From an uncultured Erysipelotrichaceae bacterium (GTDB lineage: Bacteria > Bacillota_I > Bacilli_A > Erysipelotrichales > Erysipelotrichaceae), in contig CAKVAL010000018.1 of NCBI GenBank assembly GCA_934725085.1, positions 1 to 34,407 on the forward strand: 34,407 bases of DNA, given 5' to 3'. The notes below the pieces were generated by a model that was not told the origin of the DNA, searched no databases, and worked only from the letters and a program-made list of their open reading frames with translations. A program made the position numbers and the translations under genes. The stretch's first letter is position 1; each line of letters opens with the position of its first letter. This document shows positions 6,112-13,885 of this stretch, piece after piece.

Positions 6112-8223
6112 ATGATAAAACATAAATATATAGTTCTAGATGATGATCCAACAGGTATTCAAACAGTACATGATGTATTGGTGTTAATTAATTATGATTA
6201 CAATCTTTTGTGTAAAGCTTTTAAAGATCCAAGAGAAATGTTTTATATTTCTACAAATTCAAGAGCTTTCAGTGAACAAGAGACAATCAAATACCATGAA
6301 AAACTTATTCAAATGATATGTGATATCGCAAAGGAATTGAATATTGACTTTACTATTATTTCAAGAGGAGATTCTTCTTTAAGAGGTCATTTTCCTTTAG
6401 AAGGTGAAGTGATTAAGAAAGTATTAAATGATAATGGCTATTTAATTGACGGTGAAATTATTTGTCCTTATCTTGATGGCATTAGAAAAACGGTTAATGA
6501 TGTTCATTATGTGATTAGCAATGGTGTAGAAATTCCAGTTGGAGAGAGTGAATTTGCGAAAGATAAGACCTTCGGCTTTAAAAGTAGTGATTTAAAAGAC
6601 TATGTTGAAGAAAAGACCAATGGCAAGTATAAGGCGTGCGATTGTGTTTCTATTGGTTTAGATGATAATGATATCGTTGGTAAATTAAATAGTGTTACAA
6701 ACTTCAATAAGGTGATTGTCAATTGTACATCAGTGGATGATTTAAGAAAATTTGTATGTGCTTATAAACATACAAATAAGAAATTTTTATTTAGATGTGC
6801 AGCATCTTTGGTTAAAGAATTAGGTAATATTACGGATATTCCTTATTTAGATAGCAAAAAGTGTATATCTTATGGAAGTGGTGGTTTGATTCTAACTGGT
6901 TCTCATGTTAAGAATACAAGTGATCAATTGGCGTATTTGAAGAAGCATGATTCAAATGTCGATTATGTTGAATTTAATCAACATGAAGTGTTAAATAATA
7001 GGTTGCATGATGAGGCAATTAGATGCGCAAAGTTAATTGACAGCAAGTTAAAAGAGAATAAGACGGTTTTATTAGCTACTAGAAGAGATCGTGTAGATTT
7101 CCCTGGTGATGATAAAGAAAAACAATTAGAAATGGCAGTAAGCATTTCTAGAGAGCTTACAGGTATCTTATCTTTATTAAAGGTACGTCCTTCATTCTTG
7201 ATATCTAAGGGTGGCATTACTTCTTATGATTGTTTAAGTATTGGTTTAAATGTTAAGAAGGCATTAGCACTAGGACAAATTGAAAAGAACGTAGGGGTAA
7301 TAAGGATTTTAGATGATTCTAAATTTAAAGATATGCCTGTAGTAATCTTCCCAGGTAATGTAGGTAGTGTAGATACTTTATATAAGATAACAGAAAGGTT
7401 AAAGGGTATGGAAAAGAAAGTATTTGGTTATCCAAAATTTGATGAGAAAGGTGAGATGATTCTAACAACTTATGACAACGAATATAGCGATATGTTAATG
7501 GATATTCGTGTATATAAGTTGGCTAAAGATGAAACATTAGCATTTACAAGTAGTGATGAAGAAGTAGCTGTTTTACTTTTAAATGGCGAATTAGAAATGG
7601 ATGTTGATGGTGTTAAGGAAAATGTAGCAAGAAGATCAGTCTTCCTTGATGGTCCATATGCTGGGCATGTTTCTAAGAATAAGACTATCGTGGTTAAGGC
7701 TAATAGTGAAACTGAAATTCTAGTTCAAAAGACAAAGAATGGCAATGATTTTGAATCTAAATTATATAAGCCAAGTGATGCGCCATTCAATTATTCTAAC
7801 AAGGGTAAGTACAACAATACTGCCGCTAGAAGAGTTAACACAATCTTCGATCATGATATCAATCCATTGAGTAACATGGTATTGGGTGAAGTATTAAATG
7901 ATCCAGGTAATTGGTCTGGTTATCTTCCTCATAGACACCCACAACCTGAATGTTATTACTTCTTATTTGATCATGAAGAAGGCTTTGGTGCTAGTTATGT
8001 AGGAGATGAAGTATTTAAGAGTACTAACCGTAGTTTCTCAGCTATTCCGGGTGGAAAGTTACATCCTCAAGTATGCGCTCCAGGTTATCAAATGTATACT
8101 TGTTGGATGATTAGACATTTGGATGACAATCCTTGGTTACAAACAGATAGATGTGAAGATGATGCTTATGTTTGGCTAAAGGAAGCTGAATTTGATCCTG
8201 AAACTAATTCATTTAAGAAATAA
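6112..8223 (+). CDS. Fusion of DUF1537/four-carbon acid sugar kinase with a C-terminal IolB-like isomerase domain
   Basis: A 703-residue two-enzyme fusion. Residues 1 to about 430 are a kinase of the DUF1537/OtnK family, which phosphorylates sugar acids: the N-terminal D10-D-D-P-T-G15 and SRGDSSLRGHFP motifs, and the C-terminal nucleotide-binding part with ISKGGITSYD (from I364) and PGNVGS near residue 415. Residues from about 440 to 703 are a complete KduI/IolB bicupin with metal ligands H607, H609, E613 and H651. Over about 100 residues half match the stand-alone IolB-like protein at 97-882. The frame is continuous with no internal stop. Known IolB is a separate protein followed by the kinase IolC; here a kinase of an unrelated fold is joined to the isomerase, so the same small molecule may be isomerised and then phosphorylated on one chain. 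The start is leaderless. Confidence 0.85.
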   Translation: MIKHKYIVLDDDPTGIQTVHDVLVLINYDYNLLCKAFKDPREMFYISTNSRAFSEQETIKYHEKLIQMICDIAKELNIDFTIISRGDSSLRGHFPLEGEVIKKVLNDNGYLIDGEIICPYLDGIRKTVNDVHYVISNGVEIPVGESEFAKDKTFGFKSSDLKDYVEEKTNGKYKACDCVSIGLDDNDIVGKLNSVTNFNKVIVNCTSVDDLRKFVCAYKHTNKKFLFRCAASLVKELGNITDIPYLDSKKCISYGSGGLILTGSHVKNTSDQLAYLKKHDSNVDYVEFNQHEVLNNRLHDEAIRCAKLIDSKLKENKTVLLATRRDRVDFPGDDKEKQLEMAVSISRELTGILSLLKVRPSFLISKGGITSYDCLSIGLNVKKALALGQIEKNVGVIRILDDSKFKDMPVVIFPGNVGSVDTLYKITERLKGMEKKVFGYPKFDEKGEMILTTYDNEYSDMLMDIRVYKLAKDETLAFTSSDEEVAVLLLNGELEMDVDGVKENVARRSVFLDGPYAGHVSKNKTIVVKANSETEILVQKTKNGNDFESKLYKPSDAPFNYSNKGKYNNTAARRVNTIFDHDINPLSNMVLGEVLNDPGNWSGYLPHRHPQPECYYFLFDHEEGFGASYVGDEVFKSTNRSFSAIPGGKLHPQVCAPGYQMYTCWMIRHLDDNPWLQTDRCEDDAYVWLKEAEFDPETNSFKK

Positions 8224-8273
8224 ATAAGACATGTTAAAGATACCTTTTCTCTAAACAAGGAGATTGTATCAAT

Positions 8274-8315
8274 AAAAGGCGCTTAAGGTTAGAAATCCTG
8301 AAGCGCCTTTTAAGT
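8274..8315 (+). terminator. Rho-independent terminator of the kinase-IolB gene
   Basis: AAAAGGCGCTT (8274-8284) pairs perfectly with AAGCGCCTTTT (8301-8311), with an inner AGG/CCT extension, and is followed by AAGTTTT. It is the strongest intrinsic terminator in the window and its symmetry allows it to work both ways. Confidence 0.85.
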
Positions 8316-8336
8316 TTTAAGCCTTATTTTAAGTAA

Positions 8337-8378
8337 AAGAAAGGACTGTTAGAAATTAGTCATTTCGTAACAGCCCAT
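8337..8378 (-). terminator. Rho-independent terminator of uxaAB
   Basis: On the minus strand GGGCTGTTA (8368-8376) pairs with TAACAGTCC (8343-8351), with one G-T pair, and is followed by TTTCTTTTA. It lies just behind the stop codon of the uxaB gene. Confidence 0.75.
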
Positions 8379-8390
8379 TTTATAAAGTCT

Positions 8391-9896
8391 TTATTTAATA
8401 ACTTCTTTCATCACGCTATAAGCACCGTTGCTGTTGATATCGTTTAGATACTTAACAACAGTTTTTTCAAAACCAGGTATTAAAGTTAAATCTCTATCCC
8501 AGAATGAAGTATTTGATGCTACTTCATGTACTAGTGTCTTTACATCATCATCTTTATGATTATAGTAAAATTCAAGGACTTCCTTATCATCAGAAATAAT
8601 ATATTCGTCGCCATTTTCTCTATGAGCTACTAGACCTTTATCAGTTAATTCTTGTCCTTGATAGAACTTGATATAGAAGGCGAAACTAGCAGTGATACAT
8701 TCTGGTAATTTATTAAATTTTTCTACATAGCCAAGAAGCGATGGCATTACTCTTGCCTTCCACTTTGAAGTTGAATTTAATGAAATGCTTAATAATTGAT
8801 GATCAATGAATGGGTTCTTAAAACGATCAATTACAGAAGCTGCAAATTGTTCACAGTCTTCCTTCGCTAGAGTTAAAGTAGGAATTACTTCATCAAATAA
8901 AGTTTTATTCATGAACTTAGAAATCACTTCATCATTCATGCAATCTCTTACGATATTTTGACCAGCTTCATAAGCACCTAGGACAAAAGAAGTATGAGCA
9001 CCATTTAAGATACGTACTTTTCTTTGTTTATATGGCTTATGGTCTTTACAAATAAGAATTGGAAGATTAGCTTTTTCACAAGGGAATTCATCTTTAATTG
9101 AATCAGGACCTTCAATTACCCAGAAACCGAAGATTTCACCTGTATCAATAATATTATCGATATAACCATTTTCATTATTGATAGCTTCTGCTTCATTTCT
9201 AGGGAAACCTGTAACAATTCTATCTACTAATGTTGAACAGAAGATATTTTCTTCTTTTACCCAATTGATAAATTCTTCGCCTAAGTTCCAATCACTAGCG
9301 TGTTGTAATACATATTCTTCAAGTTTCTTACCATTGTCATCGATTAGTTCACATGCAAGAATTATAAAACCTTTACCTTTTTCGTTCTTGAAGTTTAAAT
9401 ATCTTTCGTACATAAACTTAGTTAATTTAGCAGGATAGCTAGATGCTGGGCAATCTTCTAATTTACAAGATGGATCATAGGCGATACCAGCTTCGGTAGT
9501 GTTACATACAATGAAACGCAAATCAGGGTTTTTAGCACATGCATATACTTCATCATAATCAGAATAAATGTTTAAACAGCGGCTAACACATGAGATGATT
9601 CTCTTTTCATTTACTTTTTCACCATCCTTAAAGCCTCTTAGGTATAAATCGTATAAGCCTTCTTGAGAATTAATTACTTCGTTTAGTTTAAAACCATTGT
9701 CTTTGTTGGCAATAGGTTGAACTAAGACTACCTTAGAATTGAAGTTTGCTTTTTCGTTCATAACATCCACAAAATAATCGACAAAAGCTCTTAAGAAATT
9801 TCCTTCACCGAATTGTAAGATACGCTCAGGTGCTTCTTTTAATAAGTAACCATCATAACCTTTTTCTTCTAATACTTTATAACTTAGTGTTTCCAT
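8391..9896 (-). CDS. uxaB: Tagaturonate reductase (altronate oxidoreductase)
   Basis: A 501-residue NAD-dependent enzyme of the mannitol dehydrogenase family. UxaB reduces D-tagaturonate to D-altronate in galacturonate breakdown in the cytoplasm. Seen in the sequence: the N-terminal nucleotide-binding part with LQFGEGNFLRAFVDYF, the central VDRIVTGFPR segment, and the lysine/asparagine catalytic stretch KVRILNGAHTSFV typical of the family. The length fits UxaB and exceeds most UxuB or MtlD. It follows uxaA by nine bases with an AAGGAGGT site, so the two genes are one operon read from the promoter opposite the LacI gene. A fructuronate reductase role (UxuB) is the main alternative, but the pairing with UxaA favours UxaB. 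Confidence 0.92.
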   Translation of the reverse strand: METLSYKVLEEKGYDGYLLKEAPERILQFGEGNFLRAFVDYFVDVMNEKANFNSKVVLVQPIANKDNGFKLNEVINSQEGLYDLYLRGFKDGEKVNEKRIISCVSRCLNIYSDYDEVYACAKNPDLRFIVCNTTEAGIAYDPSCKLEDCPASSYPAKLTKFMYERYLNFKNEKGKGFIILACELIDDNGKKLEEYVLQHASDWNLGEEFINWVKEENIFCSTLVDRIVTGFPRNEAEAINNENGYIDNIIDTGEIFGFWVIEGPDSIKDEFPCEKANLPILICKDHKPYKQRKVRILNGAHTSFVLGAYEAGQNIVRDCMNDEVISKFMNKTLFDEVIPTLTLAKEDCEQFAASVIDRFKNPFIDHQLLSISLNSTSKWKARVMPSLLGYVEKFNKLPECITASFAFYIKFYQGQELTDKGLVAHRENGDEYIISDDKEVLEFYYNHKDDDVKTLVHEVASNTSFWDRDLTLIPGFEKTVVKYLNDINSNGAYSVMKEVIK

Positions 9897-9905
9897 ATTA
9901 CCTCC

Positions 9906-11384
9906 TTATAGGGTTACACCCTTCTTGAATATCGCTAAATCATGATACTTGTTTTCTTCGCTCTTCACTTCTTTACCACTGGCAACATCTAAGACATATT
10001 CAAATAGTTCATTTGATAAATCCTTTAGTGATGTACCTTCTACTAATTTGCCACAGTTGAAGTCGATCCAATTGTTTTTCTTATTGTAAAGATTAGAATT
10101 ACTTGAAATCTTTACTGTAGGAACAGGAGATGCGAATGGTGTTCCTCTTCCAGTTGTGAATAAGACAATTTGGGCTCCAGAGGCAGCTAGGGCAGTGGCA
10201 GCCACTAAATCGTTTCCTGGTGCACTTAATAGATTTAAACCCTTTGTGTTAACTTGTTTTCCATATTCTAAGACATCAGATACTTTCGCATTACCTGATT
10301 TTTGCGTACAACCAAGTGATTTATCTTCAAGAGTAGAAATACCACCTTGTTTATTACCAGGAGAAGGATTTTCGTAGATTGTTTGATTATGAGCCTTAAA
10401 ATATGCCTTAAAATCATTAATCAATTTAACAGTCTTGTCAAATGTTTTTATGTCTTTACATCTATTCATTAAGATAGTTTCAGCACCAAACATCTCAGGT
10501 ACTTCAGTTAAAATGGTTGTACCACCTTTAGAAATTAACAAATCCGAGAAAGCACCAACAGTAGGATTGGCACTAATTCCTGATAGTCCATCAGAACCAC
10601 CGCATTTCATACCAATGACAAGTTTACTTACATCAACATCTTCTCTTTTATCATTAGCACATTTTGTCACTAGTTCTTCAATTAATTCTAAGGCCTTACT
10701 TACTTCATCATCATATTCTTGGGCAACTAGATACTTAATCCTGTCACTATCGTTATTAATATATGGCTTTAAAACATCGATATTAGAATTTTCACAGCCA
10801 AGTCCTAACACAAGTACACCGCCAGCATTTGGGTGATTAATTAAATCAGCTAGGATTTCTCTTGTGTTTTCTTGGTCATCGCCCATTTGGGAACAGCCAT
10901 ATGGGTGTCTAAAGGCATAGATAGCTTCAACACTTCCTTTAATTAAAGATTGGGCCTTTTCTTCAATTAAAGAAGCAACAGAATTCATACAACCAACAGT
11001 TGGAATAATCCATATTTCATTTCTTACGCCTACTTTACCATTTTCTCTTAAATAACCTTTAAAAGTTCTCTTTTCACTAGCTTCTAATTCCTTAAAATTA
11101 GGATTATATGTATATTCTAGTAAATCATTCAAACCTGTTTTTAGATTATGAGTATGGACATGACTACCTTTTAAAATATCTTTAGTCGCATTGCCAATAG
11201 GGTAACCATACTTAATAATAGGCTCTTTTTCTTTAATGTCTCTTAATGAAAACTTATGTCCTTGGGGAATATCTTCAATTAGGGTGACGATATTTCCATC
11301 AACATCTAATTGACTTCCTTTATTTAGAGGACTAAGGGCTACTGCCACATCATCAAGGGGATTAATTTTAATGAAACTGTTCAT
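9906..11384 (-). CDS. uxaA: Altronate dehydratase
   Basis: A 492-residue full-length altronate dehydratase, which removes water from D-altronate to give 2-keto-3-deoxygluconate. The N-terminal part is the small SAF-like domain (NPLDDVAVALSPL ... DIPQGHKFSLRDI), followed by the large domain with IPTVGCMNSVA, HPYGCSQMGDD, GLGCENSN and GMKCGGSDGLSG, whose cysteines fit the iron-dependent family. I place the start at 11384, where AAAGGAG precedes ATG by six bases; an upstream in-frame ATG at 11417 would put the operator and promoter within the coding region. The enzymes that normally follow, KDG kinase and KDPG aldolase, are not in the window. Confidence 0.93.
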   Translation of the reverse strand: MNSFIKINPLDDVAVALSPLNKGSQLDVDGNIVTLIEDIPQGHKFSLRDIKEKEPIIKYGYPIGNATKDILKGSHVHTHNLKTGLNDLLEYTYNPNFKELEASEKRTFKGYLRENGKVGVRNEIWIIPTVGCMNSVASLIEEKAQSLIKGSVEAIYAFRHPYGCSQMGDDQENTREILADLINHPNAGGVLVLGLGCENSNIDVLKPYINNDSDRIKYLVAQEYDDEVSKALELIEELVTKCANDKREDVDVSKLVIGMKCGGSDGLSGISANPTVGAFSDLLISKGGTTILTEVPEMFGAETILMNRCKDIKTFDKTVKLINDFKAYFKAHNQTIYENPSPGNKQGGISTLEDKSLGCTQKSGNAKVSDVLEYGKQVNTKGLNLLSAPGNDLVAATALAASGAQIVLFTTGRGTPFASPVPTVKISSNSNLYNKKNNWIDFNCGKLVEGTSLKDLSNELFEYVLDVASGKEVKSEENKYHDLAIFKKGVTL

Positions 11385-11397
11385 ATTTTCTCCTTTG

Positions 11398-11411
11398 TGT
11401 AAGTACTTACA
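11398..11411. promoter_or_regulatory. LacI-type operator 1
   Basis: TGTAAGTACTTACA is a perfect 14-bp palindrome directly upstream of the uxaA ribosome site and just behind a probable -10 box on the minus strand. A near-identical copy (one base different) lies at 11489-11502 in front of the LacI gene. Both probably bind the LacI-family protein encoded next door. Confidence 0.65.
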
Positions 11412-11488
11412 TTTCACTTATAATCTAGCACAAATTACTTGATTAATCTACAGTTTTTTTCTAATTTATGTTATTTTAATAGTATAAG

Positions 11489-11502
11489 TGTAACTACTTA
11501 CA
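11489..11502. promoter_or_regulatory. LacI-type operator 2
   Basis: TGTAACTACTTACA differs from operator 1 by a single base. It ends six bases before the LacI-family start codon at 11509, so binding there would repress the regulator's own operon, which includes uxaC. The two sites are 91 bases apart centre to centre. Confidence 0.6.
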
Positions 11503-11508
11503 TATACT

Positions 11509-12498
11509 ATGAACATTTACGACATTGCGAAATTATCAAAAGTATCTATTGCGACCGTATCTAGAGTAATAAATGGTAGCGATAGAGTCAGTGAAAAGAC
11601 CAAGAAAAAGGTTGAAGATGTTATGGCTGCCTACGGTTATAAGCCTAATGTTTTTGCGCGCAGTTTAAATCTAGAACAGTCAATGGTAGTTGGTATTATG
11701 TGTCCTAATATTGCGGATAGATATATGGCTAAGGGGGTTTCTTTTTTAGAGAAACAATTAAGAAGCTATGGTTATGATTGCATCTTGATGTGTTCAGGTT
11801 ATGATTTTGAATCTAAAGTTGAATGTGTTAAGTCTTTGATTGATCGAAGGATTGATGCCTTGTTTTTGGTTGGATCTAACTATGCCAAGGATCATGGTAA
11901 TAAGGATATTGAGTATCTTAAGGATGCAGCGTTGAAGATGCCAGTAATCTTAATCAATGGTTATCTTAATTATGAAAATATCTATTGTGTCTTAACTGAT
12001 AATAAAAAGGCTGTATATAAGGCTACTGATATGCTTATTAAACAGGGCAGGAAGAAAATTATTTTCTTGTTTGATTCGTATTCCTATAGTTTGAAGAAGA
12101 AGATGCAAGGTTTTGAGTTGGCTTTAAAAGATAATGGCATTTTGATCGATAAGAATAATTTGATTTTTGTGCCCAATTCGATAATGGATACTTACAAAAT
12201 TTTAGAAGAAAAAAACATTGAATTTGATGGGGTTATCGCTTCAGATGATGCGATGGCGATCGGTGCCTTAAAATTAGCTTATTCTAGGGGCATTGAAGAT
12301 AAAGTAAGTGTTATTGGCTACAACAATTCTGAATTGTGCTTATGTTCTGTTAAAGAATTAAGTTCTATTGATTCTAAGATTGAAGATTTATGTGATATTG
12401 CGGTAAATACATTATTAAAAGTTATCAATAATGAAAAAGTTTCTAAGAAACAAGTGATTGATTGTGAATTTATTGAAAGGGGTAGTACAAAGTTATGA
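11509..12498 (+). CDS. LacI-family transcriptional repressor of the uronate genes
   Basis: A 329-residue LacI/GalR-family regulator. Residues 1-50 hold the helix-turn-helix and hinge helix (MNIYDIAKLSKVSIATVSRVINGS ... YKPNVFARSL); the rest is the periplasmic-binding-protein-like sensor, with VVGIMCPNIADRYM at the start of that domain and GVIASDDAMAIGAL near residue 245. It diverges from uxaA and its stop codon overlaps the uxaC start by four bases (ATGA), so it is expected to sense a uronate or a pathway intermediate and to control uxaAB and its own operon through the two palindromes. The start has no ribosome site; translation may be leaderless. Sequence cannot name the inducer. Confidence 0.88.
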   Translation: MNIYDIAKLSKVSIATVSRVINGSDRVSEKTKKKVEDVMAAYGYKPNVFARSLNLEQSMVVGIMCPNIADRYMAKGVSFLEKQLRSYGYDCILMCSGYDFESKVECVKSLIDRRIDALFLVGSNYAKDHGNKDIEYLKDAALKMPVILINGYLNYENIYCVLTDNKKAVYKATDMLIKQGRKKIIFLFDSYSYSLKKKMQGFELALKDNGILIDKNNLIFVPNSIMDTYKILEEKNIEFDGVIASDDAMAIGALKLAYSRGIEDKVSVIGYNNSELCLCSVKELSSIDSKIEDLCDIAVNTLLKVINNEKVSKKQVIDCEFIERGSTKL

Positions 12499-13241
12499 AA
12501 AAGTTTATGGATGAAGATTTCTTATTAGAAAATGAAGTAAGTAAGAAGTTATATTTTGATTATGCATCTAAGATGCCTATTGTGGATTATCATTGTCATA
12601 TTTCGCCAAAAGAAATTGCTGAGGATAAAAAATTCTCATCAATAACTGAACTATGGCTTGGTGGTGACCATTATAAGTGGCGTTTGATGAGGGCTAATGG
12701 AATTGATGAAAAATATATTACAGGTGATGGCAGTGATTTTGAAAAGTTCTATTATTTTGCCAAGACTTTAGAAAAGGCTATTGGTAATCCTGTATATCAT
12801 TGGTCACACTTGGAACTTAAAAGATATTTTGGTTATGATGGGATCTTAAATAGTAAAACTGCTAAGGAAGTGTTTGAACTTTGTAACGAAAAGTTAAAGA
12901 CAATGTCGGCTAAAAAGATTATAAGTGATTCTAATGTAAAGCTTTTATGTACAACTGATGATCCGATTGATGATTTAAGGTATCATGACTTAATTAAAGA
13001 AGATAGAGAATTTTCTACAGTTGTCTTACCGGCTTTTAGACCGGATAAGGTTGTAAATATCAATAAAGAAGGATTTAAGGATTATATTGATAAGTTATCT
13101 GATGTTTCAAATGTAAAAATTGAATCTTTAGATTCCTTATTAAAGGCATTAGATACAAGAATTGATTATTTTGTATCTAAGGGTTGTTTAGTTGCGGATC
13201 ATGGTCTAGATTACTTGATGTATGAAGAAGGCGCGATGTAG
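12495..13241 (+). CDS. uxaC: Glucuronate/galacturonate isomerase, N-terminal part (gene broken by a frameshift)
   Basis: The first 248 residues of uronate isomerase, which turns D-galacturonate into D-tagaturonate and D-glucuronate into D-fructuronate. The metal-binding DYHCH (H33, H35) and the DHGLD segment (D235-D239) are intact. The frame ends at a TAG at 13239-13241, about halfway through the usual length of about 465 residues. The missing half follows at once in another frame. Adding one base in the GGCGCGATG stretch (13230-13238) would restore a continuous protein reading EEGA-D-VEDIF. No slippery heptamer is visible for programmed shifting, so this is a mutation or a sequencing error. 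Confidence 0.85.
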   Translation: MKKFMDEDFLLENEVSKKLYFDYASKMPIVDYHCHISPKEIAEDKKFSSITELWLGGDHYKWRLMRANGIDEKYITGDGSDFEKFYYFAKTLEKAIGNPVYHWSHLELKRYFGYDGILNSKTAKEVFELCNEKLKTMSAKKIISDSNVKLLCTTDDPIDDLRYHDLIKEDREFSTVVLPAFRPDKVVNINKEGFKDYIDKLSDVSNVKIESLDSLLKALDTRIDYFVSKGCLVADHGLDYLMYEEGAM

Positions 13242-13252
13242 AAGATATTTTC

Positions 13253-13885
13253 TTGAAGGCTATGAATAAAGAAATTTTAAGTCAAAAAGAGGTTGATGCC
13301 TATAAGACTTATATGTTGTTGTATTTTTCTAAGAAATATCGTGAAAAGGGTATTGTGATGCAACTTCATTTTGGTTGTTTAAGAAATAATAATAGTTTAA
13401 TTAGTGCTCCAGATACTGGTTATGATTCAATTAATAATTATGCACCTGCTGATAAGATGGTTAAATTAATTGATCACATGAATTTAAATGGTTTGCCTAA
13501 GACTATCTTGTATAGTTTAAATCCTAATGATGATGAGCTTATAGATACAATAATTGGTTGTTTCCAAAATGATGATTGTGTAGCTAAGATTCAACATGGC
13601 AGTGCTTGGTGGTTTAATGATAATAAGACTGGTATGCTTAAACAAATGAATTCATTGGCCAATGGTGGCTTGTTAGGTAATTTTGTGGGAATGCTTACAG
13701 ATTCTAGAAGTTTTATATCTTATCCAAGACATGAATATTTTAGAAGAATAATGTGCAATTATATTGGTAGCTTAGTTGAAAATGGTGAGTATCCATATGA
13801 TGAAGATAATTTAAAAGAAATAGTTGAGGGCATTTCTTATAACAATGCGCTTAAATACTTTGGATTTGATAAGGAGATTAAATAA
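13253..13885 (+). CDS. uxaC: Glucuronate/galacturonate isomerase, C-terminal part (same broken gene)
   Basis: The second half of uronate isomerase, 210 residues from a possible TTG start; homology goes on upstream in this frame to about 13235 (DVEDIF). Recognised by MQLHFGCLRNNN, the APDTGYDSINN segment, SLNPNDDE and QHGSAWWFNDN, all typical of UxaC, and by a normal C-terminus. The stop overlaps the start of the esterase gene by one base (TAATG). If the frameshift is real the strain lacks a working UxaC here, and the IolB-like proteins could be the only isomerases of this cluster able to open uronate breakdown. Confidence 0.82.
   Translation: MKAMNKEILSQKEVDAYKTYMLLYFSKKYREKGIVMQLHFGCLRNNNSLISAPDTGYDSINNYAPADKMVKLIDHMNLNGLPKTILYSLNPNDDELIDTIIGCFQNDDCVAKIQHGSAWWFNDNKTGMLKQMNSLANGGLLGNFVGMLTDSRSFISYPRHEYFRRIMCNYIGSLVENGEYPYDEDNLKEIVEGISYNNALKYFGFDKEIK

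Noticed and set aside
13223..13253. Programmed -1 frameshifting in uxaC
   Set aside because: The direction would fit, but there is no X-XXY-YYZ slippery heptamer and no clear downstream structure; uxaC is not known to use it.
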